Source of the DNA: Argopecten irradians
Lineage: Eukaryota > Mollusca > Bivalvia > Pectinida > Pectinidae
Assembly: GCF_041381155.1 (NCBI RefSeq)
Contig: NC_091135.1
Location: 3,241,620 to 3,305,619 of the forward strand
Length of the DNA stretch: 64,000 nucleotides
Reading direction: 5' to 3'
The notes beneath the pieces are model-generated. The model worked only from the letters and a program-made list of their open reading frames with translations. It did not search any database and had not been told where the DNA came from. Shown piece after piece: positions 34,101-41,960 of this stretch (position 1 is its first letter; each line of letters starts with the position of its first letter). The position numbers were made by a program, and so were the translations under genes.

Positions 34101-36945
34101 GTACACCCTATACTAGTACACATATACATTCCTACACATATGTCACCTATCTGTTGTGGATACAACCCTATACTAGTACACATATACATACCTACACATA
34201 TGTCGCCTATCTGTTGTGGATACAACCCTATACTAGTACACATATACATACCTACACATATGTCGCCTATCTGTTGTGGATACAACCCTATACTAGTACA
34301 CATATACATACCTACACATATGTCGCCTATCTGTTGTGGATACAACCCTATACTAGTACACATATACATACCTACACATATGTCGCCTATCTGTTGTGGA
34401 TACAACCCTATACTAGTACACATATACATACCTACACATATGTCGCCTATCTGTTGTGGAGATATTCCACTCTCCTTTATTACACCTTGGAACACTGCTG
34501 CCAGCATGTCATCTCCATAGGTATCCTGTTTCCAAAGACATGTTCAATATTCTTTTATCAATATGAGATCTAGAGAAATTTTAATTACAGTCCTGATAAA
34601 TTCATTTCAAGACTAATTTATCAATAAACTACCATAATTTTTCAAACTTTATATTTTCCCTACAGACTCTTTGACTTTTATAATACAATCAGTTGATAAT
34701 CTGCTATTGAGAACTGATACTGTTGACCATTATAACCTGGACCCCTACAAGAACAGTTGCCTTTATTTCTGAAAAAACTCTACAGTATTATACAGAGGCA
34801 AATTCTGCATGGATTGTATCCAAATTTGGCCAGAATCATCCTTGGAGGAAGGGGAACGAAGATTTGGCTCTGACCCCAAGGGGCAGGATGGGCAGGGCCC
34901 AATAGGGGAAATAGAGGTTAATTCTTTAAATTGCTACCAGTCATAGAGTTCTACATGGATTGTAACAAAATTTGGCCAGAAACATCCATTGGGGAAGGGA
35001 ACAGAGTTTGTATTAATTTTGGCTCTGTCCCCCGGGGGCAGGAGAGGCAGGGCCCAATCGGGGAAATAGAGGTTAATACTTTAAATTGCTACTCATCATA
35101 GAGTTCTACATGGATTGTAACCAAATACGACCAGAAACATCCTTGGAGGAAGGGGAACAAAGATTGTATAAATTTTGGCTCTGACCCCCAAGGGGCAGGA
35201 TGGGCGGGGCCCAATATGGGAAATAGAGGTTAATTCTTTAAATTGCTACTAGTCATAGAGTTCTAGCTACGTGGATTGTAACAAAATTTGGCCAGAAACA
35301 TCCATTAGGGAAGGGAACAGAGTTTGTATTAATTTTGGCTCTGTCCCCCGAGGGCAGGAGGGGCGGGGCCCAATGGGGGAAATAGAGGTTAATTCTTTAA
35401 ATTGCTACTAATCATAAAGTTCTGCTTGGATTGTAACCAAATTTTGCCCAGAAACATCCTTGGGTTTAAATGTTGGCTTTGACCCCCTGGATCAGAAATA
35501 CATGTAGTGGGGCCCATTAGGGGATCAAAGAGAAATATTCAAATTTGTTCAGAAAAGAAACAATGAACCTATGTTCAGAACAGTACTTAGCATCACATAC
35601 CAGGTGAATGATACATGCCCTCTGGGCCTTTTGTTTGCATCAATTATGTACAGTATACATGACCTTTAATTTACCTACATGTACAAATGTAGATCCTAAT
35701 ATTTGACTCAGTGACCCTGACCTTTGGTCAATTAAATTGACCCTTTTTTGTGTGTATACACCAGTGAAACATGCAGTTTGACCTCTGCTCATTTTCAATG
35801 TATACAATTGAAAATGTATGCAAATTGTATTTTGATATTATTCTTTGTATAAAGCAAATAAGTTGAAAAACTTAATGCAAATAAAGAATTTGAATTATGT
35901 ACATGTATGCATTGTATCATTTAATTTTTGTGTGTGTATTTAATAATAATCATATATATAATATAAGTTGTCATTGGCAGCAAATTAAATATATATATAT
36001 ATATACAGTGCAATATATGATGTCACAAATACAGTTTTTGGAATATAATATTGTTACTTTGAAAGCTAATATAATTAAACCAGACTTTTAAACATTCATT
36101 GATAGTGTACATTAATTTGTAGATTTTCAATTAGCCCGTGATACTCTGGCCCCTACACCAGACATTATGACGGACAGATGTCTGGTGTAGGGCCAGAGCG
36201 CAGTGCTTTATCAAAAGGTGGAACTCGCCGACACCGTTTGGTATCGGGCCAGGTCATTTCCAATTCAGACTGACCTCCGAGAAGCCCCACTTACCTTGGC
36301 CTTTTCAACAAATGAATAATTTATCTACCCAAATATAGCAATCCGTTGAGATTAGAGGCGATTTGCATACTATGAGAAAATGGTGACGACGACGAGGAAG
36401 ATTTCAAGTTGCATAAAGGAAACTACTGTATTGACATTGGATTGCTGTGGGTTAAGATAAATTATTCATTTGTTGAAAAGACCAAGTTAAGTGACTCGAC
36501 CTTCTCGGTGGTAATATATGTTTTGTAAGCAGTCTCAATCGGAGATGACCTGGCCCGATGCCAAACAGTGTCGGCGGATTCACCTTTTGATATAGCACTG
36601 CGCTCTGGCCCTACACCAGACATCTATCTGTCAAAGTCTGGTGTCAGGGCCAGAGTATCTCGGGCTCATGTACAATGTACATGTATTAATTCAGTATAAA
36701 TTTATTGTACAAATTAAAAACATATCATTTTATGATCACAAGGCTCCTTAATTAAATCAGCAAAGCACGTGAAGACGATGTACCTTGAATGACCCCCTGT
36801 TTGCCTTGCCAATGGGTGTCCTAAGAGCAGATATAATAACTACATCGTCAGGCCTGTCTACAAATCGTCCTGTCGATCCAGCCACTGGGGAAGGCCGTAC
36901 TTCGGTCTGGGGCAGGTGCCCGAACACAACCCTCATACGATCCAT
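16070..36945 (-). CDS. ACAA1: peroxisomal 3-ketoacyl-CoA thiolase, 12 exons (two lesions as written)
   Basis: Thiolase cleaving 3-ketoacyl-CoA with CoA in the last step of peroxisomal beta-oxidation. Exons on the minus strand: 36945-36784, 34525-34432, 31110-31056, 30276-30191, 30050-30007, 28083-27988, 27775-27695, 27341-27245, 26071-25981, 21881-21702, 19069-18868, 16151-16070. All introns are GT-AG and the phases match at every junction except exon 4/5. The sum is 1270 nt, one more than 423 codons; vertebrate ACAA1 is about 424 residues. The N-terminus has R3-M4-x5-H10-L11, a PTS2-like signal. Family motifs are present in order: [58 protein letters not shown] and [12 protein letters not shown]. 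The expected NRQC motif is not in frame in exon 4, and exon 5 has an extra A that creates a stop. It is either a real gene with sequence errors or a decaying copy. Confidence 0.9.
16121..16980 (-). repeat. 50-bp minisatellite made of the exon 12 acceptor and exon start
   Basis: About 17 copies. On the minus strand a unit reads CTGACCAATCAGATGTTCTG TTTTACAG|GTCCTACGGTGTGGTGTCT, so each repeats the intron end, the AG and the first 19 nt of exon 12. Units from about 16140 to 16720 keep TTTTACAG|GTCC. Those at 16730-16960 have drifted (TTTTATATATGTCATACAG). The unit length is not a multiple of three, so using an upstream AG would usually shift the frame. Confidence 0.95.
17166..17370. mobile_element. 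MITE with TACCGTATTCG ends, copy 1
   Basis: TACCGTATTCGTTCCAACAA to TTATTAGGTCGAATACGGTA; 205 bp, inverted ends, TA borders. Confidence 0.88.
17372..18867 (-). other. thiolase intron 11, distal part
   Basis: Contains a degraded SINE-like stretch around 17640-18030 that begins with TTTGTTTGTTTAATTTACGT and CCTATTAACAACTAGGGTCA. This tail is also seen in the SINE at 40465-40680. Otherwise AT-rich, with no exon. Confidence 0.5.
18868..19069 (-). CDS. ACAA1: thiolase exon 11
   Basis: 202 nt from TTGCCATCAG to AA|GTAAGAT. Encodes [40 protein letters not shown] and [20 protein letters not shown] then LKRRGK. NEAF and the catalytic His in [11 protein letters not shown] are intact. Confidence 0.95.
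19140..20990 (-). repeat. 36-bp minisatellite in intron 10
   Basis: About 51 highly homogeneous copies of CTGAAGACACATGTGTATTA AACACTATAACTTAAA; the last three bases vary among AAA, CAA and ATA. A few units with TGCGTACTAGAC form a minor variant. Each unit contains the palindrome ACACATGTGT. It starts about 70 bp upstream of exon 11 in gene orientation but contains no exon sequence. Confidence 0.95.
21370..21550. mobile_element. MITE with TACCGTATTCG ends, copy 2
   Basis: TACCGTATTCGACCCAATAA to TTATTGGGGCGAATACGGTA; 181 bp with inverted ends and TA borders. Confidence 0.88.
21702..21881 (-). CDS. ACAA1: thiolase exon 10
   Basis: 180 nt from GTACACAG to ACAG|GTAAAA, phase 1 in and out. Encodes [20 protein letters not shown] then [19 protein letters not shown] and [20 protein letters not shown]. 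Strong match to the thiolase C-terminal domain start. Confidence 0.95.
21863..21941 (-). repeat. tandem copies of the exon 10 acceptor junction
   Basis: Plus-strand CTCACCTGGCTACTGTTACC TGTGTACAGG plus an AT-rich tail (21863-21909) is repeated as CTCACCTGGCTACTGTTCCT GTGTACAGG at 21910-21939, where pearl-like element B interrupts it. A third, shorter copy (GCTGTTTCCTGTGTACAGG) is at about 23405-23424. Each includes the polypyrimidine end, the AG and about 18 nt of exon 10. Confidence 0.85.
21941..23330 (+). mobile_element. pearl-like element B, complete (about 7-8 cores)
   Basis: Starts AACAAGAGATCCCAGAGGGA (then TCTTGGCGCCCACC). Core repeats of about 155 bp contain CAAGATGGCGGCCTGGCGGC and AGGGCCCTAGGGGAACCTAC. 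They are followed by a (GGAC)n-type tract and a terminal hairpin TAGCCCACCATC TGATGATGGTGGGCTAAAAA. It sits in a second copy of the exon 10 junction, so the first copy (21863-21909) serves as a nearby empty site. Confidence 0.85.
23773..23922. repeat. 150-bp palindrome
   Basis: The arms ACTCTTTCATATGTGGATAT and ATATCCACATATGAAAGAGT, with inner AATCACAAAATGTTGTAAAA / TTTACTACATTTTGTGACG and a centre CCTCGGCAAGCCTCGG. Arms are close to identical. Fold-back type insertion. Confidence 0.85.
24180..25410 (-). repeat. 37-bp minisatellite in intron 9
   Basis: About 30 variable copies built on TTGGGTTCAGCTGGGAAATA and GGGGAGATAATCGAGTA (plus strand). Unlike the arrays at exons 2, 4 and 12, it carries no recognisable exon sequence and lies about 0.6 kb from the nearest exon. 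Confidence 0.9.
25981..26071 (-). CDS. ACAA1: thiolase exon 9
   Basis: 91 nt from TCTTCCAG to GCAG|GTACAT. Encodes [20 protein letters not shown] then [10 protein letters not shown], the conserved (E/D)GIRP...L..L.PAF...GS.TAGN region. Confidence 0.93.
26477..27020 (+). mobile_element. pearl-like element C
   Basis: Starts AACAAGAGGCCCAAGGGTAT and then has about three tandem cores of about 148 bp (AGAAGAAGTTCAAAATGTG, CAAGATGGCGGCTGTGGCGG). The 3' part with a GGACGGCG-like tract is short and has no clear terminal hairpin. It shares the AACAAGAG start with types A and B but has a different core. Confidence 0.65.
27039..27224. mobile_element. MITE with TACCGTATTCG ends, copy 3
   Basis: TACCATATTGGACCCAATAA to TGGGTCGAATACGGTA; inverted ends, TA at both borders, about 186 bp. 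Same family as 17166-17370 and 21370-21550. All three lie in introns of the thiolase gene. Confidence 0.85.
27245..27341 (-). CDS. ACAA1: thiolase exon 8
   Basis: 97 nt from GACAACAG to ACA|GTAAGT. Encodes (R)[19 protein letters not shown] then [13 protein letters not shown], the charged loop of the family. Confidence 0.92.
27695..27775 (-). CDS. ACAA1: thiolase exon 7
   Basis: 81 nt from TTTCCAG to AACAG|GTCAAT. Encodes [20 protein letters not shown] then ALLSQN, matching the TSENVA...R..QD.FA..SQ block. Confidence 0.92.
27988..28083 (-). CDS. ACAA1: thiolase exon 6
   Basis: 96 nt, phase 2 in and out, donor GG|GTGAGT. Encodes (G)[19 protein letters not shown] then [12 protein letters not shown](G). 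The NCLIPMG segment is highly conserved in peroxisomal thiolases. Confidence 0.92.
28401..28776. mobile_element. 376-bp MITE, TIR TTTAAAGATGCTCC
   Basis: Begins TTTAAAGATGCTCCGCCGCT and ends GGCGGTGGAGCATCTTTAAA, clear inverted termini. A related copy split by another insertion lies at 37392-38142. No coding region. Confidence 0.85.
28802..29931 (+). mobile_element. pearl-like element A, complete (about 6 core repeats)
   Basis: 5' end AACAAGAGGCCCAGAGGGCC, a unique lead, about six tandem cores of about 155 bp (with TTTACCTCTATTTCCCCTAT and GCCAAAATTTATACAAG), an ACGG microsatellite, then a terminal hairpin AGCTCACCGGCCC TTC GGGCC AGGTGAGCT and AAAAA. This layout (leader, core tandem repeats, ACGG tract) is that of the pearl elements known from bivalves, which resemble Helitron/Helentron-related non-autonomous repeats. 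The family name rests on structure, not on a search. Confidence 0.8.
30007..30050 (-). CDS. ACAA1: thiolase exon 5 (frameshift in an A run)
   Basis: 44 nt between TTGTAG and donor GGTAATT. With five A the exon reads [14 protein letters not shown], exactly the family length and in phase with exon 6. With the six A present (30037-30042) the frame joined from exon 4 meets TAA at 30034-30036. IGAG matches the DIGIGAG-type motif of plant-like peroxisomal thiolases. Confidence 0.75.
30191..30276 (-). CDS. ACAA1: thiolase exon 4, active-site cysteine motif out of frame
   Basis: 86 nt, phase 2 in and phase 1 out. It reads [20 protein letters not shown] then [10 protein letters not shown]. Family members have NRQCSSGLQA with the nucleophile Cys. 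Here AACCGACAATGT, which would spell NRQC, is present but one frame off: about 5 extra nt precede it and one extra T (TGTTTCC for TGTTCC) follows, so the frame is restored by SSG. The TGT lies at 30226-30228. Confidence 0.85.
30278..30840 (-). repeat. 47-bp minisatellite abutting the exon 4 acceptor
   Basis: About 12 copies of TAATATATACAGAATATCAC plus TTAGCTTGTAATAAGTTAAT and ACATTGT (plus strand). The last unit forms the acceptor itself: minus-strand ATATTAACAG|TGGG at exon 4 against ATATTAACAATG in the other units. The array therefore starts at the splice site but the copies lack the AG at that point. Confidence 0.9.
31056..31110 (-). CDS. ACAA1: thiolase exon 3
   Basis: 55 nt between acceptor TTTTATTTTAG and donor AG|GTAATG. 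Encodes [18 protein letters not shown], joining exon 2 in phase 1 and exon 4 in phase 2. RVAQFYSGIPET matches the family, but the NDSKDAFT stretch lacks the usual QPGAGA-type loop. Confidence 0.8.
31186..34465 (-). repeat. 60-bp minisatellite made of the exon 2 end plus its donor site
   Basis: About 54-55 copies of a mostly 60-bp unit, reaching from inside exon 2 across almost all of intron 2. On the minus strand a unit reads CCACAACAGATAGGCGACAT then ATGTGTAG|GTATGT and an intronic ATATGTGTACTAGTATAGGG. Each unit thus repeats the coding end [10 protein letters not shown] and the 5' splice site. Read through, it is open and gives the 20-residue repeat [20 protein letters not shown]. The four units at 34201-34440 are identical. 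Some distal units lose the donor GT (GTAG|GAATGT) or carry GC, and subfamilies encode [10 protein letters not shown] or [10 protein letters not shown]. Confidence 0.95.
34432..34525 (-). CDS. ACAA1: thiolase exon 2
   Basis: 94 nt, from acceptor TTTGGAAACAG to a near-consensus donor AG|GTATGT. Encodes [20 protein letters not shown] then [11 protein letters not shown] and the first base of Gly, matching the region before GN(V) in thiolases. The last 28 nt and the donor are the seed of the 60-bp array in the next intron. Confidence 0.9.
34795..35638 (-). mobile_element. pearl-like element A, reversed and 3'-truncated
   Basis: Reading minus from 35638 it begins CAAACAAAAGGCCCAGAGGG, then about five diverged core repeats of about 155 bp (motifs GGGCCC, CCAAATTTGGCC in either orientation). 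It stops without the ACGG tract and terminal hairpin seen in the intact copies at 28802 and 48223. Confidence 0.75.
36133..36666. mobile_element. 534-bp fold-back element
   Basis: The arms start AGCCCGTGATACTCTGGCCC and end GGGCCAGAGTATCTCGGGCT. Inner arm pairs include CACCAGACAT, GCGCAGTGCT/AGCACTGCGC, GTTTGGTATCGGGCCAGGTC and AATGAATAATTTATC, so nearly the whole unit folds back on a short centre near 36395. No coding capacity. Confidence 0.85.
36784..36945 (-). CDS. ACAA1: thiolase exon 1 (PTS2 signal)
   Basis: 54 codons from ATG at 36945 to AAG before the donor GTACATCG (phase 0). Residues 1-11 ([11 protein letters not shown]) align with the start of mammalian peroxisomal thiolase. They keep the R-x6-H-L spacing of a PTS2, with Met in place of the usual Leu at the second position. 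[15 protein letters not shown] is the start of the thiolase fold. The start is chosen because the PTS2 must be N-terminal. Confidence 0.88.
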
Positions 36946-37391
36946 TATTCTTACGTCTTTCCTCTACTAGGGCTGCAGCTCAAGTAATGGGCGATCTTTG
37001 TCACAGTTCAATATATGTGTGCGTGAGTTATCGTTCTAATTCCTTGGGTTCATGATCTAGGACACTCTGTCTGATCATAGTACAACGTCTTGGAAGGGAA
37101 TCACGAACGATATATATATAGAATTCATGATCAGGTTACACGTCATGTCCGGTTTAACAATCATCGATCCGGATTCCCTTATTATGGGGCCAGCCACGGG
37201 TTCTTTTTAAATGTACCCAAGGACGTATATACTCACTTACAAATCCTTCACTGTACCACTAGGTTACAAAAAATATAGGTTCAAATTAGAAATGCTTGAT
37301 TGATTGCATTAATGGTAATAAGCTAAATAATAACTTGCGTAACAAAATTATCGATCATGATATCGTTTTACATTTTACATTCCTATTTTAA
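36946..37391. other. upstream region of the thiolase gene
   Basis: No TATA box or other element can be assigned with confidence. The next gene begins downstream at 43.7 kb and is transcribed the same way. Confidence 0.3.
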
Positions 37392-38142
37392 TTTAAAGAT
37401 GCTCCACCAGCGGCGTAGCTAGGTTTGGATAGGCCTGCATGCCTGGGGGTACAGGGGGCGATAGCCCCCCTGCTCAGGGTCCAGGGGCGAAGCCCCGGAA
37501 GGGGGTTCGCCCCCCAGAAGCTGACGGGAACTTGTTACAATGTAGTAACCATTTTACTCCAATGGTTAAATGGGGGTCACGATATTTAGTTGATAACTAT
37601 GCAAAACTATACACAAAATTAGAACAGTGGTGATTTTTTTATATACATACACAGGCGTCTGCTTCTGGTTTGATAAAAAATATAATAACCTACCCCTACT
37701 ATATGAACTAATATATAGTAGGGGTAGCCCACTGCTGACGAATGGTACTTTTTCTCTATCAAAACAGAAACAGATGAATTATTATTTTTCTTCAGTTACA
37801 AAAGCTACTTACCTTACAGAGAGACATAGATAGTCTATACCTATGTCTGTGCTTTACTCGTTTACCATCATTGACAAGTCTGAGCTTCTAATTTTACTTC
37901 AAGATAAAAACAATATTAAAATGATATTAAGTTGCGTCCCGAAAAATGTCCATGTTACTATGTATGCCCTTTATGTACGGATGTATATGGAATTAAGTAC
38001 TGATTGCAAAACATTACCAACAGCAATATGAATGATTTTATATGTATTTCTGTGCTAATTAGACACATATACATGTACATGTACATGTATGTTCAAATGA
38101 TGGGTATCGTTTTTGCTCTGTCGGAAATGGAGCATCTTAAAA
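37392..38142. mobile_element. MITE (TTTAAAGATGCTCC family) carrying a nested repeat
   Basis: Left end TTTAAAGATGCTCCACCAGC, right end GTCGGAAATGGAGCATCTTA. Compared with 28401-28776, it contains an extra block at 37412-37727, which is the second copy of the 7.2-kb repeat. Confidence 0.75.
37412..37727. repeat. dispersed repeat, near-identical to 7228-7542
   Basis: Starts GGCGTAGCTAGGTTTGG and ends TAGTAGGGGTAG. It is inserted within a MITE, which shows that it moved as a unit. Confidence 0.85.
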
Positions 38143-38623
38143 CAATGAATTAAGGTAAACTAATCATGTTCCCACATAAAAAACAGGGCACTGACTTGGA
38201 ATGAATGGAAATTATTTTTGTATAGAATAAAATGACTGGAAAATCTTTTCATTTATTTGAAAGTTAATATTTATATTCTTATGTACCATACCTTATTTTC
38301 TTATCTTACTATTTTTTTTTTTTTTTTTTTTTTTGCGAACAAGCCTAACAAAATACATATTCAGAACTGGTCTACATATTTTCTCGATTATCATGAAGCT
38401 AATAATATTATTCAGTAATGTCGTACTATTATTTTTTAAGATCTTTGTGATGTGAAGTGCTGTGTTCCATTGGTTTATTTGAAGAATATGCACGTAAAAT
38501 GTACATTGTACTCCTCATGCTATATATAATATACATGTATAGTAGTCATATACATCTAAATCTCTGCGTAAAGAATTCATCTTTTCTTTTTTATGTCCAA
38601 GGTGTACAATTTCTTTGTTGCAT

Positions 38624-38721
38624 CCACAGGGACCTGGCACGATTTATTTTAAACTAAAAGTATACATATAATATGTATATGTATACTATTGGTTAAAAAT
38701 TTTCGTGCCAGGTCCCTGTGG
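38624..38721. mobile_element. hAT-like MITE (CACAGGGACCTGGCACG family), copy 1
   Basis: CCACAGGGACCTGGCACGA to TCGTGCCAGGTCCCTGTGG; about 98 bp and almost fully palindromic. Possible flanking duplication GTTGCATC / GTTTCATC. Confidence 0.8.
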
Positions 38722-38760
38722 TTTCATCCATGATCTTGATACTGTTAACCAATTTATAGA

Positions 38761-38877
38761 CACAGGGACCTGGCACGAAATTTTTCAACCAACAGTGTGT
38801 ATATATATACATATATATTATAGTATCAGATACTATAATATGTATACTGTTAGAGAAATTCGTGACAGATCCCTGTG
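38761..38877. mobile_element. hAT-like MITE, copy 2
   Basis: CACAGGGACCTGGCACGAAA to TTCGTGACAGATCCCTGTG; the right arm is slightly diverged. About 40 bp from copy 1. Confidence 0.78.
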
Positions 38878-40464
38878 GTTATAAACACCTTGAAAATGGC
38901 CTGAGATCCTGTACATTGTACAACATTTGACTAGCTCAAAATCGTGAAAGTTGCCACGAAAAGGTCATAAGCCTGCTGGAAACAATAACATACCGATTGT
39001 ATGTAGGGTTACAATAGTGTATGGATATCTCTTTCTAGGAAATTTAAGTCATCGAGATCTAGTCCCACAAAGTTTAGTAGAGCATATGACCAAGGATTTA
39101 TAAGTGAGACGTCCTTGATATGACAGAGAAATACTCATACTGTAAATTTATCAAACCAACTTATTTCCACATTTTCATGCCTAATGAGTTAATCACCGTG
39201 ATTTTATGTCACAATTCAATAAAGATATATGTCTGTTTATGATTACACTGGGGGAAAAAAATAGGGTCGGTAGGTCGGGAATATTTTTTTTTTGGTCGAT
39301 CGGGTAACCCTAAACAGACATTTTTTTTGCCTGAAAACTCTGTAGTAATTTTAATGTAGTAGAAACATTTTCTGGAAAATGTATAAAATTCATAGGTGTA
39401 TGGCTGGTACTGCCACACGTATGGAACAGATGACCAACAAACAGTTTTATGAACCATGTTTATTGAAAAATATCAATATTATGTACAGTTCTGTGCGTCT
39501 TATATTTCTTGGAAGCATGTACATGTATACAAATAATTGTGTTTAAGTGGCCTCTCACATCTATTTAGTAACTCCATGTATAGTCATGTACATATATATA
39601 CTATTTGTTTTTAAAAATAAATGCAAAATAATTATCAATCTAATGACTGAACAACCATATCTACATTTACTTTTGTAATTTAAGTAGTATTCCCGCAATC
39701 ATCACAACATTTTAAACAAGCTACATACAAATGTATGCAATGTAAAATATTTTTAAAAAAAGAATACATTCTACAATGGTTATGATATAACCTGTATTAT
39801 ATATTTTTTATGAATCCCAGTAAAAATTGAAAAAGAAAAAAAAATCACCCATTTAACTTTTGAAAATCCGTACAGAAAATGCATTCAGAATATATTGCTA
39901 GCCCTCAACCTTTGATTCACAAATTATAAACAATAAAAAAAGTTTATGTAATTATATAAATGAACATGTGCATTAATAAATATTGCGTGACAATAACTGA
40001 AAACAATCAAAATAAAAAACACAATGTATGTAAACAACCATCTGATAGAGTATAAAGGAGTGTAAAAGTAATTGAAATAACCATGGCAACTATAATACAT
40101 TGTATACAGGAACTCCATTTACTCAGCATAATTACCATATTGTTACCATTGCCTTGGTTTCCCTTCCTAAATCTGATGCTTCTGAAACAATTGGTTGAAA
40201 TGGATTTGGTTTCTCTCTACCTGCACTGAGGCAGCGAGCAGTAGTCATTTGGAAGTTTAGGACAGCCAGTTCCTTCACATTACATAAACATTTAACTTTT
40301 CTCATACAGTAGGCCTGTTCTCATACAGTAGGCAGACTTTCCATTGAAACATTCATGTTGTAAGTTAATAATTATCATACCAATTGTATCAAAAATGCAC
40401 TCGATATTTGAATTATAACAATTTAATCACTAAATAACAGGTTTGAAAATTAGAGGTTTTGGGT
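38878..40464. other. intergenic DNA, no gene seen
   Basis: AT-rich, with homopolymer tracts. No exon-like segment recognised. Confidence 0.5.
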
Positions 40465-40680
40465 TTATAAGTTAAACTTCCTATTAACAGCCAGAGTCAT
40501 GTAATTAGGACGTGCCAGGTTTTTTGGTGGAGAAAAGCCGGAGTACCTATAGAAAAACCACCGACCAGCCTTTAGTACCTGGCAACTGTCCCACGTGGGA
40601 TTCGAACTCACGACCCAGAGGTGGAGGGCCTGTGGTAATATGTCGAGACATCTTAACCACTCGACCACCGCAGCCCTGAA
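40465..40680 (-). mobile_element. tRNA-derived SINE
   Basis: On the minus strand it opens GGGCTGCGGTGGTCGAGTGG then TTAAGATG, a tRNA-type A box. A B box GAGTTCGAATCCCACGTGGG follows, then a body with AAAGGCTGGTCGGTGG and a tail ending TGGCTGTTAATAGGAAG. The boxes resemble a Ser/Leu-type tRNA. It is not a functional tRNA gene, because the arms do not close. Confidence 0.85.
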
Positions 40681-41702
40681 AATCAGACACTCTTGGATGC
40701 CAAAAGGGACCAATTAAACCATACAAATGGTCCTTTAAAATAAATCTCAATAGAAACCTTTTCAGGACAATAACAATAACTGATTTTAAGCACCACATGA
40801 TGAGGAAATGTAATAACTCACTCACCATCACAAGCTATAGGTTTTGCTATAGGTAAACAATAAATATCAACATCGTAAACATATATCTATCCACAATTTT
40901 ACGACGTGCAAAAAAAAAAAAAAAAAATTTCTTGCAATTTTTTTTATTTTATCTTATTTTTTTTGCGCGTCGTAAACCTGTGACTTATCATAGCAGGAAA
41001 ATACAGATAACAGTGATTAGTCTTCAATACACAGGAGATATGTATACTGTATCAAATAAATATGGTCTCTGTGCAATGTAAATAACCTTAACAAGTAAAA
41101 CTCAATCATTAAGACAATGTACACAGGTACACAGGTCAGTTAACACGACGAGATACTTTTTAACATTGTGTCGTGTGACATATCCAATCAATGCAATCAG
41201 GTGGAATAAGACCTCATACACGTGTAGGAGTAGTCATACATGTGATCATTGTTCTGTTACCGATTACCTCTATTTCTTGTAGACAATGAAATGGCTAATA
41301 AAAGTATTTTAAAACTTACTTAAGTTAACTAATAGGCCTTACTCAATTCTTCAATACACTAGTACAGCAGTCACAAGATATCTAAAGACTAATATTAGAA
41401 AGGCAAGAACAATGGACAATACAAAAATATGTGGACATCCAAAATATAACATAGAAAAATAAAACTCTGGCACAACATACAAAGACAGCAGTATAAGTTA
41501 ATGGAGACATTTGAACAATCAAATGTTTTATATCAAATATTTTATGGCAATCTCAACTTAATATATCATTTTTTCGAAAAAAATCAATCAAACAAAAAAA
41601 CTAATTTCTATATATGTTATATGATTACATAAATTGTTGTTCAATAGCTCAAACAAAAGATGTCTGTAAGATATAAATGGCCCAATCTCAATATATAAAG
41701 TT
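40681..41702. other. intergenic DNA, no gene seen
   Basis: A/T homopolymers near 40910-40975, otherwise featureless. Confidence 0.5.
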
Positions 41703-41960
41703 AGGATGGGACTCGACAGCTGAGACATCAGGACTGGGACACAACTGGACAGGACAAGACAAAACAGGCAGAACTAACTACATCGGTAACACTATATGTC
41801 TGTCCCCTCACTTATACATACATGTATCTTATACAAATAATATTGAACACAAACAGCAGTTCCAATCTTTTGAATCTTTGAATCTTTGAATATTTTTGGA
41901 GTCCTATTGCACATATAAACATGAACAGATATATACACGTTTGGAAGAAAAAGCACTTCA
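41703..41960 (+). repeat. 255-bp direct repeat, left copy
   Basis: From GGGACTCGACAGCTGAGACA to GAAGAAAAAGCACTTCAAA. The right copy at 43038-43292 is nearly identical. Together they bracket about 1.08 kb. Confidence 0.88.

Larger units (their letters stand above)
34526..36783 (-). other. thiolase intron 1
   Basis: 2.26 kb. Contains a 534-bp fold-back element (36133-36666) and a reversed, 3'-truncated pearl-like element (about 34795-35638). No additional exon was seen; the joined phases of exons 1 and 2 need none. Confidence 0.8.

Noticed and set aside
31186..34465. CRISPR-like look of regularly spaced repeats
   Set aside because: There are no unique spacers between short repeats; the whole unit is tandemly repeated and the context is a eukaryotic intron.
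31052..34573. Many 60-280 codon frames on both strands over the 60-bp array
   Set aside because: All are by-products of a repeat unit divisible by three; only exon 2 and exon 3 at its borders are coding.
40600..40678. A tRNA gene on the minus strand
   Set aside because: A and B boxes are good but the acceptor and anticodon arms do not pair, and a long non-tRNA body follows, so it is a SINE head.
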